Shown here: piece after piece, positions 17,689-26,421 of the stretch
Layout of the letters: each line of letters opens with the position of its first letter
How positions within the stretch are numbered: the stretch's first letter is position 1
Assembly (NCBI GenBank): GCA_964619055.1
Contig: CAZUDB010000006.1
Location: 29,565 to 93,564, forward strand
Origin: CAYVUM01 sp964619055
Lineage (GTDB): Bacteria; Pseudomonadota; Alphaproteobacteria; Rhodospirillales; Defluviicoccaceae
Length of the DNA stretch: 64,000 nt
Reading direction: 5' to 3'
Made by a program: the position numbers and the translations under genes
The notes under the pieces: generated by a model
Databases searched by the model: none
Told to the model about the DNA's origin: nothing
What the model saw: the letters and a program-made list of their open reading frames with translations, nothing else

Positions 17689-18828
17689 ATGACGGTCTCT
17701 CTCGACCCGGCGCTGGAGCCTTGGGTGCTGATCGGGCTGGCCGTCGCGGCCGGGCTGGTCGTGGTCCTGCTCGTTGTCTGGCTGTTCCGCGCCGAGCGCC
17801 GTCATGACCAGGCGGCTCGTCGCCTCGAACAGCTTGGTGAACAAACGGCCCTTTTGGCCAACGCTCAACTCTCGCTACAAGGCCGATTGGATCAGTCCTT
17901 CGGAACAACGGAAACGCGGCTGACGGCACTCGGCGACCGCCTCGGCGATGGTCTGATCCGTCAAACTGAACGCACGGGTGAATCGCTGCGTGCCGTTCAC
18001 GAGCGCCTGGCCGTGGTCGATCGCGCCCAGGCCGCCTTGGATGATCTCGCCGGACGCGTCACGTCGCTGCATGGCGTTCTGGCCAACAAGCAGGCCCGAG
18101 GGGCCTTCGGCGAGATGCAGCTTGAGGACCTGGTGCGCTCGGCCTTGCCGCCCTCCGCCTACGCATTTCAGGTGACACTCTCCATCGGGACCCGCGCCGA
18201 CTGCATGATCAGGTTGCCGCAACCCCCGGGGCCGATCGTGGTGGACGCCAAGTTTCCGTTGGAAAGCTATGCCGCCATCGGCAACGCCAAGTCAGATGCG
18301 GAGCGCCTCCGAGCTCGGCGCGCGTTGACGGCGGACATCACCCGCCATCTGACGGACATCGCCGAGCGCTACATCGTTCCCGGCGAAACCGCCGAGCAGG
18401 CGATGATGTTCCTGCCCTCCGAAGCCGTTTACAGCGAGGTACACGCCCATTGCCGTGGAGCGGTGGAGGAGTCTTTCCGGCGGCGCGTCTGGATCGTGTC
18501 GCCGACGACGTTGTGGGCGACGCTGTCGACCATGCGCGGGATCTTGCGCGACACGTGGTTGCGCGATCATGCGGCGGGCATTGCGGCGGAATTGCGCCTG
18601 CTTGCGGCGGATGTCGGCCGGCTCGATCAGCGAACGGCAAAGCTGCAGGACCACTTGCGCCAAACTGAAGAAGACATCCGCCAGGTTCGCATCACCACCG
18701 CGCGCATTGTCAAACGGGCAACGCAGATCGATATGCTGGATCTAGTGGAGACCGATGATAAGGTGACAGCCTCCAGTGACAATACGCCTTCCGCCGTTCA
18801 GCCGCTTGCCGATGTGGCCAATCGATAG
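17689..18828 (+). CDS. rmuC: DNA recombination protein RmuC
   Basis: RmuC is a membrane-anchored putative nuclease that limits inversions at short inverted repeats. The 379-residue protein has one N-terminal membrane helix (about 12-31, LIGLAVAAGLVVVLLVVWLF), a coiled-coil segment rich in Arg/Gln/Leu, then the RmuC core: GAFGEMQLEDLVRSALPP, VVDAKFPLESYAAI, RYIVPGETAEQAMMFLPSEA and RVWIVSPTTLWATLSTMRGI. A second coiled coil forms the C-terminus. A TfoX-like gene follows 39 bp after its stop. Confidence 0.93.
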   Translation: MTVSLDPALEPWVLIGLAVAAGLVVVLLVVWLFRAERRHDQAARRLEQLGEQTALLANAQLSLQGRLDQSFGTTETRLTALGDRLGDGLIRQTERTGESLRAVHERLAVVDRAQAALDDLAGRVTSLHGVLANKQARGAFGEMQLEDLVRSALPPSAYAFQVTLSIGTRADCMIRLPQPPGPIVVDAKFPLESYAAIGNAKSDAERLRARRALTADITRHLTDIAERYIVPGETAEQAMMFLPSEAVYSEVHAHCRGAVEESFRRRVWIVSPTTLWATLSTMRGILRDTWLRDHAAGIAAELRLLAADVGRLDQRTAKLQDHLRQTEEDIRQVRITTARIVKRATQIDMLDLVETDDKVTASSDNTPSAVQPLADVANR

Positions 18829-18867
18829 TGGGACGTGCGTGTTGTCCCCGTCCTGCCATCTCCGGCC

Positions 18868-19242
18868 ATGAGCCGCGACTATTGCCACCATATTGCCGAC
18901 CTGCTCGGCGCCTGGGGCAACGTGGTCTCGAAGGCGATGTTCGGCGGATACGGCCTCTACAGGGATGGCCAAATATTCGCCATCGTCGCTGACGGCGTTC
19001 TTTACTTCAAGGTCGACGCCGGGAACCGTAGCGACTACGAAGCCGTCGGCTCCGGACCGTTCACCTATGAGGCCGCCAACGGCAAACACGCGGTCATGTC
19101 CTACTGGCAAGTGCCCGAGAGGGTCTTGGATGATGCGGACCAACTGACGACCTGGGCCGAGTCCGCCTATCAGGCGGCTCTTCGTGCTCCTAAAAAACCA
19201 AAGCGTTCGAAACGGGTTCAGGCGCAGCGGAGCATGCCGTGA
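18868..19242 (+). CDS. TfoX N-terminal domain protein
   Basis: A 124-residue protein consisting of a TfoX/Sxy N-terminal domain: the motif VVSKAMFGGYGLYRDGQIFAI, then VLYFKVDAGNRSDYEA and a Lys/Arg-rich tail (APKKPKRSKRVQAQR). Sxy/TfoX acts with CRP in competence in gammaproteobacteria; single-domain versions in alphaproteobacteria have no established role. The ATG at 18868 was preferred; a GTG at 18835 would add 11 residues. It follows rmuC closely and overlaps the next gene by 4 bp, suggesting a three-gene unit. Confidence 0.83.
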   Translation: MSRDYCHHIADLLGAWGNVVSKAMFGGYGLYRDGQIFAIVADGVLYFKVDAGNRSDYEAVGSGPFTYEAANGKHAVMSYWQVPERVLDDADQLTTWAESAYQAALRAPKKPKRSKRVQAQRSMP

Positions 19243-20459
19243 GCAGCGCAATGTCAGACAGGGCGAACCGCGACGGACCGCCTCCGATGCTCACACCCCA
19301 AGATTGTCGCCGCCAGCCGATCGCCCTTTGGGTCGCGGCGGTTGCCATCGCACTCCTCTTGCTCGCCACCGCCGAGTACGGTGCACGCCACGTGGCTTTG
19401 CTGGTCATCGGTCTCGCCATGGGGGTGACTCTGTACCACGCCGCGTTCGGCTTCTCGTCGGCGTACCGCCGTCTGATCGCCGACCGCGATCTGTCGGGCG
19501 TCACCGCACAAATCGTCATGATCGGGTTTGCTGTTCTGCTGTTCGCACCGGTGCTGTCCGGGGCTTTCACCGATGTGCTGGGCGTGGCGCCGGGCGGCGC
19601 CGTTGCCCCCGTTGGCGTCGGATTGGTGTTTGGTGCCACGCTGTTCGGAGTCGGCATGCAGCTGGCGGGTGGGTGCGCCTCGGGCACCCTTTACACCGCC
19701 GGCGGCGCTAGCGTTCGGATGCTGGTCGTCCTCTTCAGCTTTTGCGCCGGTGCGTTCTTGGGATCTCTCCACCTCCATTGGTGGCTTGCAACGCCAACCC
19801 TCGGCGCTGTCTCGTTGGGCCAAAGCATGGGCTGGCCGTTGGCAACAGGGCTGCAGCTCTCGGCACTGGCACTGTTGTGGCTCGGCTTACGCGCGGCCGG
19901 CGCGCGCGATCGGCAGCGGTTATGGTGGCACAATGGCCTATCGTGGAACCAGCTCCTCCGCGGGCCATGGCCACCACTGCTGGCGGCACTGTTGCTCGCC
20001 ATTCTGAACGTCTCGACCCTGCTCGTCGCTGGCCATCCCTGGTCCATCACCTGGGCGTTCGCCCTTTGGCCGGCCAAGATCGCGACCCAGCTCGGCTGGG
20101 ATCCGACCACCAGCCCGTTTTGGAGTGACGGATTTCCGAACGCCGCGCTTATCCGCCCAGTCCTGGCTGATACCGTTTCCGCCATGAACATTGGGATCCT
20201 GGCCGGTGCGTTCTTGGCGGCCGCGGCAGCAGGTCGGATCGCGCCGGTCTTCCGCATCCCCCTTCGCTCGCTGGCCGCGGCCATCGTTGGCGGCATCGCG
20301 ATGGGCTACGGCGCCCGATTGGCGTTCGGTTGCAACATCGGGGCGTTCTTCAGTGGTGTTGCCTCTGCCAGTTTGCACGGCTGGGTTTGGATCATCGCGG
20401 CTGCGTTCGGGACGTGGGCGGGCGTTCGGCTCCGCCCCCTGTTTCGGCTGCCTTTGTAG
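19239..20459 (+). CDS. YeeE/YedE family (thiosulfate-type) inner-membrane transporter
   Basis: A 406-residue polytopic protein of the YeeE/YedE family (sulfur-compound uptake; YeeE imports thiosulfate). It has two halves, each with a conserved small-residue/cysteine motif: AGGCASGTLYTAGG in the first and FGCNIGAFFSG in the second, the pore cysteines of the family. About ten hydrophobic helices are visible. The GTG start overlaps the TfoX-like stop. Unlike E. coli YeeE there is no adjacent TusA-like YeeD gene, so the substrate is inferred only from family. Confidence 0.85.
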   Translation: MSSAMSDRANRDGPPPMLTPQDCRRQPIALWVAAVAIALLLLATAEYGARHVALLVIGLAMGVTLYHAAFGFSSAYRRLIADRDLSGVTAQIVMIGFAVLLFAPVLSGAFTDVLGVAPGGAVAPVGVGLVFGATLFGVGMQLAGGCASGTLYTAGGASVRMLVVLFSFCAGAFLGSLHLHWWLATPTLGAVSLGQSMGWPLATGLQLSALALLWLGLRAAGARDRQRLWWHNGLSWNQLLRGPWPPLLAALLLAILNVSTLLVAGHPWSITWAFALWPAKIATQLGWDPTTSPFWSDGFPNAALIRPVLADTVSAMNIGILAGAFLAAAAAGRIAPVFRIPLRSLAAAIVGGIAMGYGARLAFGCNIGAFFSGVASASLHGWVWIIAAAFGTWAGVRLRPLFRLPL

Positions 20460-20924
20460 ACCCGAAATCCGAACCGGGTCCTTAGGTGGTTTGGATCTCC
20501 AAAGAGGATCTTCATTATGTCGTTGGCTCTTCGAGCTGGGAACGCGACTGCCCGTTTGGCAGTCCCATTCCCAAAATGACCAAGACGAGCGTTTCTGATC
20601 CTGTCGTGCCGCAGAGTTCTGTCAAGGACTGTGACGTCGAACTCGAATCGAGAGAATACCTATACTCTTGCCCTTTGGACTCGACTCCTGACCAAGGCAT
20701 TATCGTTATAAGGTAACAGAAAATCGGACAGAATTTGGTCATGTTCAACACAAAGGGGGCAATTGTTTGTCCGTCGAATTGCGTGGTTTTCCCTTCTCAA
20801 GCGTGGTAAGCGTAACATGTTTGTGAATGCGAGTGATTCGCTTGTCTCGGGTGGAGCGGGCACCTTCAATCAGAGCACAGTGCATTCGCCAGTGTTTTTT
20901 GGACCAGGTTGAGGAGATCAGAAC
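20460..20924. other. Intergenic region upstream of the Cys-rich peptide gene
   Basis: No supported coding sequence. It is less GC-rich than its surroundings. It holds an imperfect 15-bp inverted repeat at 20538-20572 and probably the promoter of the Cys-rich gene, for which I see only weak -10-like sequences (TATACT near 20661). Confidence 0.5.
20538..20572. repeat. Imperfect inverted repeat downstream of the YeeE-family gene
   Basis: Arms GGGAACGCGACTGCC (20538-20552) and GGCAGTCCCATTCCC (20558-20572) pair at 13 of 15 positions around CGTTT. There is no T-run on either side, so it is a hairpin of uncertain function, possibly transcript 3'-end protection for the YeeE-family gene. Confidence 0.5.
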
Positions 20925-21170
20925 ATGGCGTCGACCAAGATCAATATTTTGCGGAAATCCGTTGCTCCCATGGTTGCCGTTGCGGGCTTGACCGCTGCCG
21001 GCGCGGCCGTTGCCGCCGGCTGCAACTATGGTGCAACCGCGGCTCTGCCGACGGCTCAAGCGGGCGGTGAGTTCATCCTCGCAGCCTGCAGCCCCTGCAA
21101 CCCCTGCAAGGCGAAGGCTTGCAATCCGTGCAATCCTTGCGCGGCCAAGAATCCTTGCAAAGCGAAGTAA
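20925..21170 (+). CDS. Small exported Cys-rich peptide with Cys-Asn-Pro-Cys repeats
   Basis: An 81-residue protein. An Ala/Gly-rich signal-like segment (VAPMVAVAGLTAAGAAVAAG, about 14-33) follows a basic N-terminus. After a short linker the last 28 residues contain eight cysteines in near-repeats: CSPCNPCKAKACNPCNPC, then AAKNPCKAK. GAGGAG lies seven bases before the ATG and a strong hairpin follows the stop, so it is a self-contained transcript. The spacing suggests metal binding, disulfide cross-linking or a modified-peptide precursor. I do not recognise a characterised family. The next gene downstream encodes a protein with a His-rich segment. Confidence 0.8.
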   Translation: MASTKINILRKSVAPMVAVAGLTAAGAAVAAGCNYGATAALPTAQAGGEFILAACSPCNPCKAKACNPCNPCAAKNPCKAK

Positions 21171-21628
21171 AGACGCTCCCAGGCAAATGACCGGAACCGG
21201 TGGCGCCTGACAATCAGGTGCCACCGGCTCTGCCTCCAGCGACAATTGGTAACGACGCATCTTTTGGCGCCGTTCTTTGTGGCTACTGGGTCCGACAGCA
21301 ATGACTCTGCCCCGGCACTCGAATCTCGACCTCGTCGATATCGTACAGCGTTAGTGACGCCCATCCAAACCCGCCCGCCGACCAAGCAACTCTTCCCCTT
21401 TGCCTTAAAAAATCGGCGTCAATGACCGCCTGCCGCTTGCGGCCCGGCTTGACGTATCAAGCGGAGTTTCTCCTTGAGTCATCTGAGTGCGTCCTTGTTC
21501 GGACCATCCCGAGGCCGTGCCACCTTCAAGCGTTTCCATTTTTTCAGCAAGCCGCGAGGCACCTCGCGATTGCGTTCAGACGCCACATTCCCATCTCCGC
21601 TCAATGTACAGATGTTTAAGAGGCCCGC
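21171..21628. other. Intergenic region after the Cys-rich peptide gene
   Basis: It opens with the hairpin at 21197-21227. The remaining 400 bp show no credible gene; short open frames are Arg/Pro-rich and lack ribosome sites. The promoter for the next gene should lie here. Confidence 0.5.
21197..21227 (+). terminator. Hairpin (terminator-like) after the Cys-rich peptide gene
   Basis: CCGGTGGCGCCTGA and TCAGGTGCCACCGG form a 14-bp stem with one G-U pair around CAA, 26 bp after the stop. It lacks a clear T-run (CTCTGCC follows), so it may be a 3' stabiliser rather than a classical terminator. Confidence 0.6.
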
Positions 21629-22339
21629 ATGGTTGAGTTGTCAGACCTGCCGCAGGAGCGCCTGGAGGATATGGCGGCCGCTGCAACGGAAATTCGGGAA
21701 TGCTATCGGCTACTCGCTAAGACACAGCTTAATGTTGTCGCGGAAGTCCTGAAAGGTCAGGGCGAATTTTATGAGTGGGATCATTATCCAAAGGGCGATG
21801 TCTACGATCCCGACACGCACGCCCAATACTATTACCATGCCCACGCTTCCGGGGCCCGCGATGGCGAACATGGCCATTTTCATACATTTTTGCGGCCAAA
21901 GGGCATGCCGGGCGATGTGGCACCAGCCCCACTGCTGGATTATGAACCGCCGCAGGAAGCTAACGACGCCCTTAGCCACCTAGTCGCCATCTCCATGGAC
22001 AGCTTCGGCCGACCGATCCGGCTTTTCACCACCAATCGCTGGGTCACTGGCGAGGTGTGGTATCCGGCGCAGGACGTGATCCGGATGCTGGATTGCTTCG
22101 ATATGGACCTGGCCTACCCGTCGCTGGCCGTGAATCTCTGGCTCAATGCCATGGTCCGCCTGTTCCGTCCTGAAATCGAGATGCTGCTGCGCGAGCGGGA
22201 CTTGGTCGTTTCCCGCTGGCAGGCGGACCACGACAGCGTCAACGCCTATGAGGATCGAGAGCTCGAAATTACTTCCACCCTCGACGTGTCCGTGGATGGC
22301 CAGATTCAGCGGATCGCCAATCTCCTACAAGCATCGTGA
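21629..22339 (+). CDS. Unknown protein with a His-rich segment
   Basis: A 236-residue soluble protein of unknown function; it resembles proteins I tentatively remember under DUF6969, not verified. The striking feature is at residues 70-90: a run reading QYYYHAHASGARDGEHGHFH, with five histidines alternating with aromatic and acidic residues, as in a metal site. Around it are EFYEWDHYPKGDVYDPDTH and, later, FTTNRWVTGEVWYPAQDV and SLAVNLWLNAMVRLFRPEI. There is no signal peptide or membrane helix. AAGAGG precedes the ATG. It lies downstream of the Cys-rich exported peptide gene (458-bp gap) and converges on chrA. Confidence 0.75.
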   Translation: MVELSDLPQERLEDMAAAATEIRECYRLLAKTQLNVVAEVLKGQGEFYEWDHYPKGDVYDPDTHAQYYYHAHASGARDGEHGHFHTFLRPKGMPGDVAPAPLLDYEPPQEANDALSHLVAISMDSFGRPIRLFTTNRWVTGEVWYPAQDVIRMLDCFDMDLAYPSLAVNLWLNAMVRLFRPEIEMLLRERDLVVSRWQADHDSVNAYEDRELEITSTLDVSVDGQIQRIANLLQAS

Positions 22340-22349
22340 CGCTCGGCCG

Positions 22350-23648
22350 CTACGGGCCAAGCACAGCAAAACCGAGAAGGGCCGCCAACGGCGCGACCTG
22401 CCATGGCGGTAGGGACCACACGCGCAGGGCCACAAAGCTGATAACGACAATCGCAAAGTGGAGCGGGCTCTGGACAGTCGTGGTCCACAACGGATCATAA
22501 AGTGCCGCAAGCAGCAGTCCGACAACAGCGGCGTTCACGCCGGCCAGCGCTGACCGCGCCCAGCCCCGGGAGCGAAGCGCGTTCCAAAACGGCATCGTCC
22601 CGATCACGAGCAGCAGCCCGGGCAGAAAGATAGCGACTGTCGCGATTAGCCCGCCGACAACGCCCCCAGGCCCGACCGCGATCACACTGCCGAGATATCC
22701 AGCAAACGTAAACAAGGGGCCCGGCAACGCCTGGGCAGCGCCATACCCGGCCAAGAACTGTTCCGCACTGACCCAGCCCGGCGCCACCGTGACCGCATCC
22801 AGCAGTGGCAGCAAAACGTGGCCGCCGCCAAACACCAGCGCGCCCGACCGATAAAAGCCATCAACCATGACGAGCAAACCACTGCCCGTCAACAACGCGG
22901 CAATCGGAAGGCCGCCAAGCAGCAGGGCGAACCCGATGAGACTAAGCCATCCCATGCGAACGGAAATCGGAACCGCGAGATGCGGCGCCGCACCGGTGGT
23001 GGTCTCTCGCACGACGATCACGCCCACCACAGCACCGCATAGGATCGCCACAACTTGGGCGAAGGCCGTCGAGCCGACGGCCAGCGGCCAGGTCACCACC
23101 AGCAAAGCCGCCGCCGCCGCCAGTGTTGCGCGCGCCCGATCGGGGCAAAGCCGCTGGCCCATGGTCCACACCGCGTCCGCGACCACGGCAACAGCCATGG
23201 CCTTTAAGCCCACCAGCCATCCCGGTACCGGTCCATCGCCATAGTGGCCGACGCCAAATGCGAACCCGATCATCAACACCGCAGACGGCAGGGTGAACCC
23301 AAGCCAGGCAGCGGCACCACCGGCCAGGCCGCCGCGTAGAATGCCGATCCCCACCCCCACTTGGCTTGACGCCGGTCCGGGCAAAAACTGGCATAGGGCC
23401 ACGAGATCCGCGTACGCCCGATCATCGAGCCACCTGCGGCGCTCAACAAGCTCGTCTCGGAAGTAACCCAAGTGCGCGATGGGCCCGCCAAAAGAGGTCA
23501 GTCCCAACCGCAGGAACGCCAAGAAGATGGTGCCAAAGGACAGCGTGGGTGGTGGCGCATGCTGGCGCGACACAGCGTCCGCGTCCTCGCCATGGCCATT
23601 GCCTCGGTCCGCGCGCTTGGATGTCGCCGAGTCCGAATCGGCCGTCAT
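22350..23648 (-). CDS. chrA: Chromate efflux transporter, CHR family
   Basis: A 432-residue CHR-family (long-chain, two-domain) antiporter; family members export chromate, though many relatives have other anions as substrate. The first half has LGLTSFGGPIAHLGYFRDEL and FLPGPASSQVGVGIG; the second half repeats the pattern with YRSGALVFGGGHVLLPLL and GYGAAQALPGPLFTFAGYLG. An approximately 30-residue polar N-terminal tail precedes the first helix. Its ATG overlaps the recR stop (ATGA), so the two are translationally coupled, an unusual partnership. No ChrB regulator is nearby. Confidence 0.9.
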   Translation of the reverse strand: MTADSDSATSKRADRGNGHGEDADAVSRQHAPPPTLSFGTIFLAFLRLGLTSFGGPIAHLGYFRDELVERRRWLDDRAYADLVALCQFLPGPASSQVGVGIGILRGGLAGGAAAWLGFTLPSAVLMIGFAFGVGHYGDGPVPGWLVGLKAMAVAVVADAVWTMGQRLCPDRARATLAAAAALLVVTWPLAVGSTAFAQVVAILCGAVVGVIVVRETTTGAAPHLAVPISVRMGWLSLIGFALLLGGLPIAALLTGSGLLVMVDGFYRSGALVFGGGHVLLPLLDAVTVAPGWVSAEQFLAGYGAAQALPGPLFTFAGYLGSVIAVGPGGVVGGLIATVAIFLPGLLLVIGTMPFWNALRSRGWARSALAGVNAAVVGLLLAALYDPLWTTTVQSPLHFAIVVISFVALRVWSLPPWQVAPLAALLGFAVLGP

Positions 23649-24235
23649 GTCAGGGGCCGGCGGGCGCGCAACGCGGCGCTCAGGGTGCCGTCATCTAAGT
23701 AGTCCAGCTCGCCGCCCACGGGCACGCCAAGCGCCAGACCGGAGATCTGCACGCCCGTTCCGGCCAGACGGTCCGCCACGTAGTGGGCCGTCGTCTGACC
23801 ATCCACCGTGGGGTTGGTGGCGATAATCACCTCCCGAACCACCGATCCGCGACATCGCTGCACCAGATCATCGATCTTCAAGTCTTCCGGCCCGACGCCA
23901 TCAAGGGCCGACAACGTGCCGCCGAGCACATGATAACGGCCCCGGAAGCTGCCGCCACGATCCAACGCCCACAAGTCCGCGACGTCCTCCACGACACAGA
24001 TCAACGCGTCGTCCCGGTCCGGATCGGTGCAGAAGCCGCAGGGATCGTGTGTGTCCAGGTTGCCACACTGAGAGCAGGTGCGGACCGCTTCGGCGGCTGC
24101 CAGCAACGATTCGGCCAGCGGCAGGAGCACCTGATCTTTGCGCTTTATCAAAAACAACGCCGCACGCCGTGCGGAGCGCGGGCCATACCCGGGAAGACGG
24201 GCCAGCATCTGGGTAACCTGGTCAAGAACAGTCAC
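23645..24235 (-). CDS. recR: Recombination mediator RecR
   Basis: RecR loads RecA on gapped DNA with RecO/RecF. The 196-residue protein shows the helix-hairpin-helix LARLPGYGPRSARRAALFLI, a zinc finger CSQCGNLDTHDPCGFC (residues 55-70) and the Toprim domain with VVEDVADLWALDRGG and IIATNPTVDGQTTAHYV. It ends LDDGTLSAALRARRP. ybaB lies 42 bp upstream, the standard ybaB-recR pairing, and chrA is coupled downstream. dnaX, normally upstream of ybaB, is absent. Confidence 0.96.
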   Translation of the reverse strand: MTVLDQVTQMLARLPGYGPRSARRAALFLIKRKDQVLLPLAESLLAAAEAVRTCSQCGNLDTHDPCGFCTDPDRDDALICVVEDVADLWALDRGGSFRGRYHVLGGTLSALDGVGPEDLKIDDLVQRCRGSVVREVIIATNPTVDGQTTAHYVADRLAGTGVQISGLALGVPVGGELDYLDDGTLSAALRARRPLT

Positions 24236-24277
24236 GGCCGGCCACCCTGACAGCCAAAGACCGGGATGCGGCCGACC

Positions 24278-24601
24278 TTAAAATGGCAACGACATTCCCG
24301 GCGGCAGCTTGAGCCCGCCGGTAATCTCCGCCATCCGCTCCGCAGCCATCTTCTCGGCCTTCGCCCGAGCGTCATTGATGGCAGCGACGATCAAGTCCTC
24401 CAACACCTCCGTTTCGTTCGGATCGAGAAGGGACGAATCGAGTCGCAGCCGCCGCGCCTCCCCTTTGCCCGACAGCGTCACTTCGACCATACCGCCGCCG
24501 GATTGACCGACAACTTCGGCCGTTGCCAGATCTTCCTGGAGGCTTGCCATCCGCTCCTGGATTTCCTGCGCCTGCTTCATCATTTGACCCAGGTTTTTCA
24601 T
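24278..24601 (-). CDS. YbaB/EbfC nucleoid-associated protein
   Basis: A 107-residue homodimeric DNA-binding protein. It begins MKNLGQMMKQAQEIQERMAS, continues with VVGQSGGGMVEVTLSGKGEA, which matches the family beta strand, and ends with DARAKAEKMAAERMAEITGG and LKLPPGMSLPF. The ATG at 24601 was chosen because it starts the canonical MKNLGQMMKQAQ sequence; upstream codons are not family-like. It is the first gene of ybaB-recR-chrA. Confidence 0.93.
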   Translation of the reverse strand: MKNLGQMMKQAQEIQERMASLQEDLATAEVVGQSGGGMVEVTLSGKGEARRLRLDSSLLDPNETEVLEDLIVAAINDARAKAEKMAAERMAEITGGLKLPPGMSLPF

Positions 24602-25041
24602 ATCAGCTCGCTCTCCATTGTGGCCCGCAGCAGCCGCGGCCAGATCCCAAACGTGCTGTCGGACGAAGCACTTTTCGCCGCGGCGCGCTGTTTTTAGGCT
24701 CAGTAGCGGCGCATTTGGCCGCGGCGCGCAAGATAACAGCAATGATGGCGGGTGTCATGCGAGCTACCAGCGATGATCCACGGGCCATCGGCTTCTGGCC
24801 GTGTGACATGATCGCAAGTCCTCGAGCATCGCGTCCGCAGGCCGCGAGCCGCTTAGGCCGATTGTTGCGTTTTGGCTACAGTGGTTCCCAAAGCACACGA
24901 ACGAAGCCAGATCCGCTTGCGCCCCGAATCCGTTTCGTGGCTTGATTCTGACAGTTACCGGTTGGCGAGCGTCTGTTGGCGGGCGTTGTTCAATCCGGAT
25001 CGGGTTTTTCCAGACACCTCGCAAGTATGGAGAGGATGAAA
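24602..25041. other. Divergent intergenic region between ybaB and first porin
   Basis: No supported gene. It must carry the promoters of ybaB (leftward) and porin 1 (rightward). I did not recognise a high-quality -35/-10 pair or operator. Confidence 0.45.
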
Positions 25042-26421
25042 ATGAAGAAAGTGCTCCTTGGAACAACTGCGCTCGCCGCTGCTGGCCTGATGGCCGGTTT
25101 CGCGGCCGACGCGTCCGCTGCCGAGCGGATTAAGCTCGAAGTTTCCGGTTACTCACAATTCTGGGTGGTCGGCCTCAGTCAGGACTTCAATGACACCGGG
25201 CTGCGCGATGTCAGCGCCCCCTCGGCACCGGCTTTTGCTGGAGCGTCGGGATCTCTAAGTGCAGCCGGCATCGGTAGATCAGTCGGCGATCTTGGCAACG
25301 TTCGGCCCGGAGTCGGCTATCACACGTCGGCCATCGACTTTAAACAGAACGCGGAAGTGTGCTTCGTCGGGTCAACCACGCTGGACAACGGCCTGACGGT
25401 CGGCGTCAACGTGCAGTTGGAAGCCAGCGGTGAGGTAACAGGCATCGACGAATCCTACCTCTTCGTTCGTGGAAATTTCGGTGAGCTCCGGATGGGCGCC
25501 GAAGACAGCGCCTACGACCTGCTGTGGATCGGCGCCCCCAACGGCGGCGTCAGCATCGACGGCGAAGGCGATGTTGTTTCCAACAGCTTCATCATCGATA
25601 CGGTCGGGTTTTTTCAGGCGGACTCGACCAAGAAAGACTTCACCAGTGACGACACCAAGCTGACCTATTTCTCGCCGCGGGTCGGTGGCTTCCAGGCCGC
25701 TCTCTCCTACACGCCACAGGATACGGGTGCCGGCCAGCGGGACGCGAACTACAAGAACAATGGCGCCGCCGCTTACCGTGACGCGGTCAGCTTCGCCGCC
25801 AACTACCGGCAAGTCTTTGCCAGCGGCTTCGGTCTCGCGGCCTTCGGTGGTCTCGAATACGCGCGCGCCACGAACCGGCAATTGGGTTTCAATGCGGATG
25901 GCTCCGAAAGCTTGAACAACAAGGGCCAGCTGGCTTGGAGCGGCGGCGCCCAGTTGAGCTTCGCCGGCGTTACCGTCGGCGGTGGCTACGGTCAGTTCAA
26001 CGGCCCAGCAAGTGGCGCCTGCCCAGCGCAATCGGCCAACGCAGTGGCGGTCGCCGGCGCGTGCTCTGGTACGACGACTGTTGTAAATAATGCCAACACC
26101 AACGATGTCAGCACCAACAACCGGGCCTGGTCCATTGGCGCCTCCTATGAAACAGGCCCCTACAAGATTGGCGCGGAGTACGTCTACACCAACCAAACAG
26201 GTCTGCTTGCCATCGATACCGGAGAATCGGATCGTCACGTTGCCATGCTTTCAGGCACCTACACGCTCGGCCCGGGCATCCGCATCGTCGGCGGCGGCTT
26301 CTGGTTCCAGCAGAACGCCGAAAGCAACGTCAATGCCGGCGGCACCAACATCGTGGCTGCCAATGGCCAGTCCAAGTCCGAAGGCGGCGGCGGTACCATC
26401 GCGCTGACCACCAGCTTCTAA
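25042..26421 (+). CDS. Outer-membrane porin 1
   Basis: A 459-residue Gram-negative porin (Porin_4-type 16-strand barrel) for diffusion of small solutes. The signal peptide runs MKKVLLGTTALAAAGLMAGF to SAAE. The mature start is ERIKLEVSGYSQFWVVGLSQ; barrel strands alternate hydrophobic residues, and the last residue is a C-terminal Phe in GGGGTIALTTSF, as needed for BAM assembly. AGAGG is six bases before the chosen ATG; ATGs at 25027 and 25036 are alternatives. It contains a Ser/Ala/Gly-rich insertion around residues 58-90 that its downstream paralogue lacks, and a two-Cys loop (CPAQSANAVAVAGAC). Confidence 0.93.
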   Translation: MKKVLLGTTALAAAGLMAGFAADASAAERIKLEVSGYSQFWVVGLSQDFNDTGLRDVSAPSAPAFAGASGSLSAAGIGRSVGDLGNVRPGVGYHTSAIDFKQNAEVCFVGSTTLDNGLTVGVNVQLEASGEVTGIDESYLFVRGNFGELRMGAEDSAYDLLWIGAPNGGVSIDGEGDVVSNSFIIDTVGFFQADSTKKDFTSDDTKLTYFSPRVGGFQAALSYTPQDTGAGQRDANYKNNGAAAYRDAVSFAANYRQVFASGFGLAAFGGLEYARATNRQLGFNADGSESLNNKGQLAWSGGAQLSFAGVTVGGGYGQFNGPASGACPAQSANAVAVAGACSGTTTVVNNANTNDVSTNNRAWSIGASYETGPYKIGAEYVYTNQTGLLAIDTGESDRHVAMLSGTYTLGPGIRIVGGGFWFQQNAESNVNAGGTNIVAANGQSKSEGGGGTIALTTSF

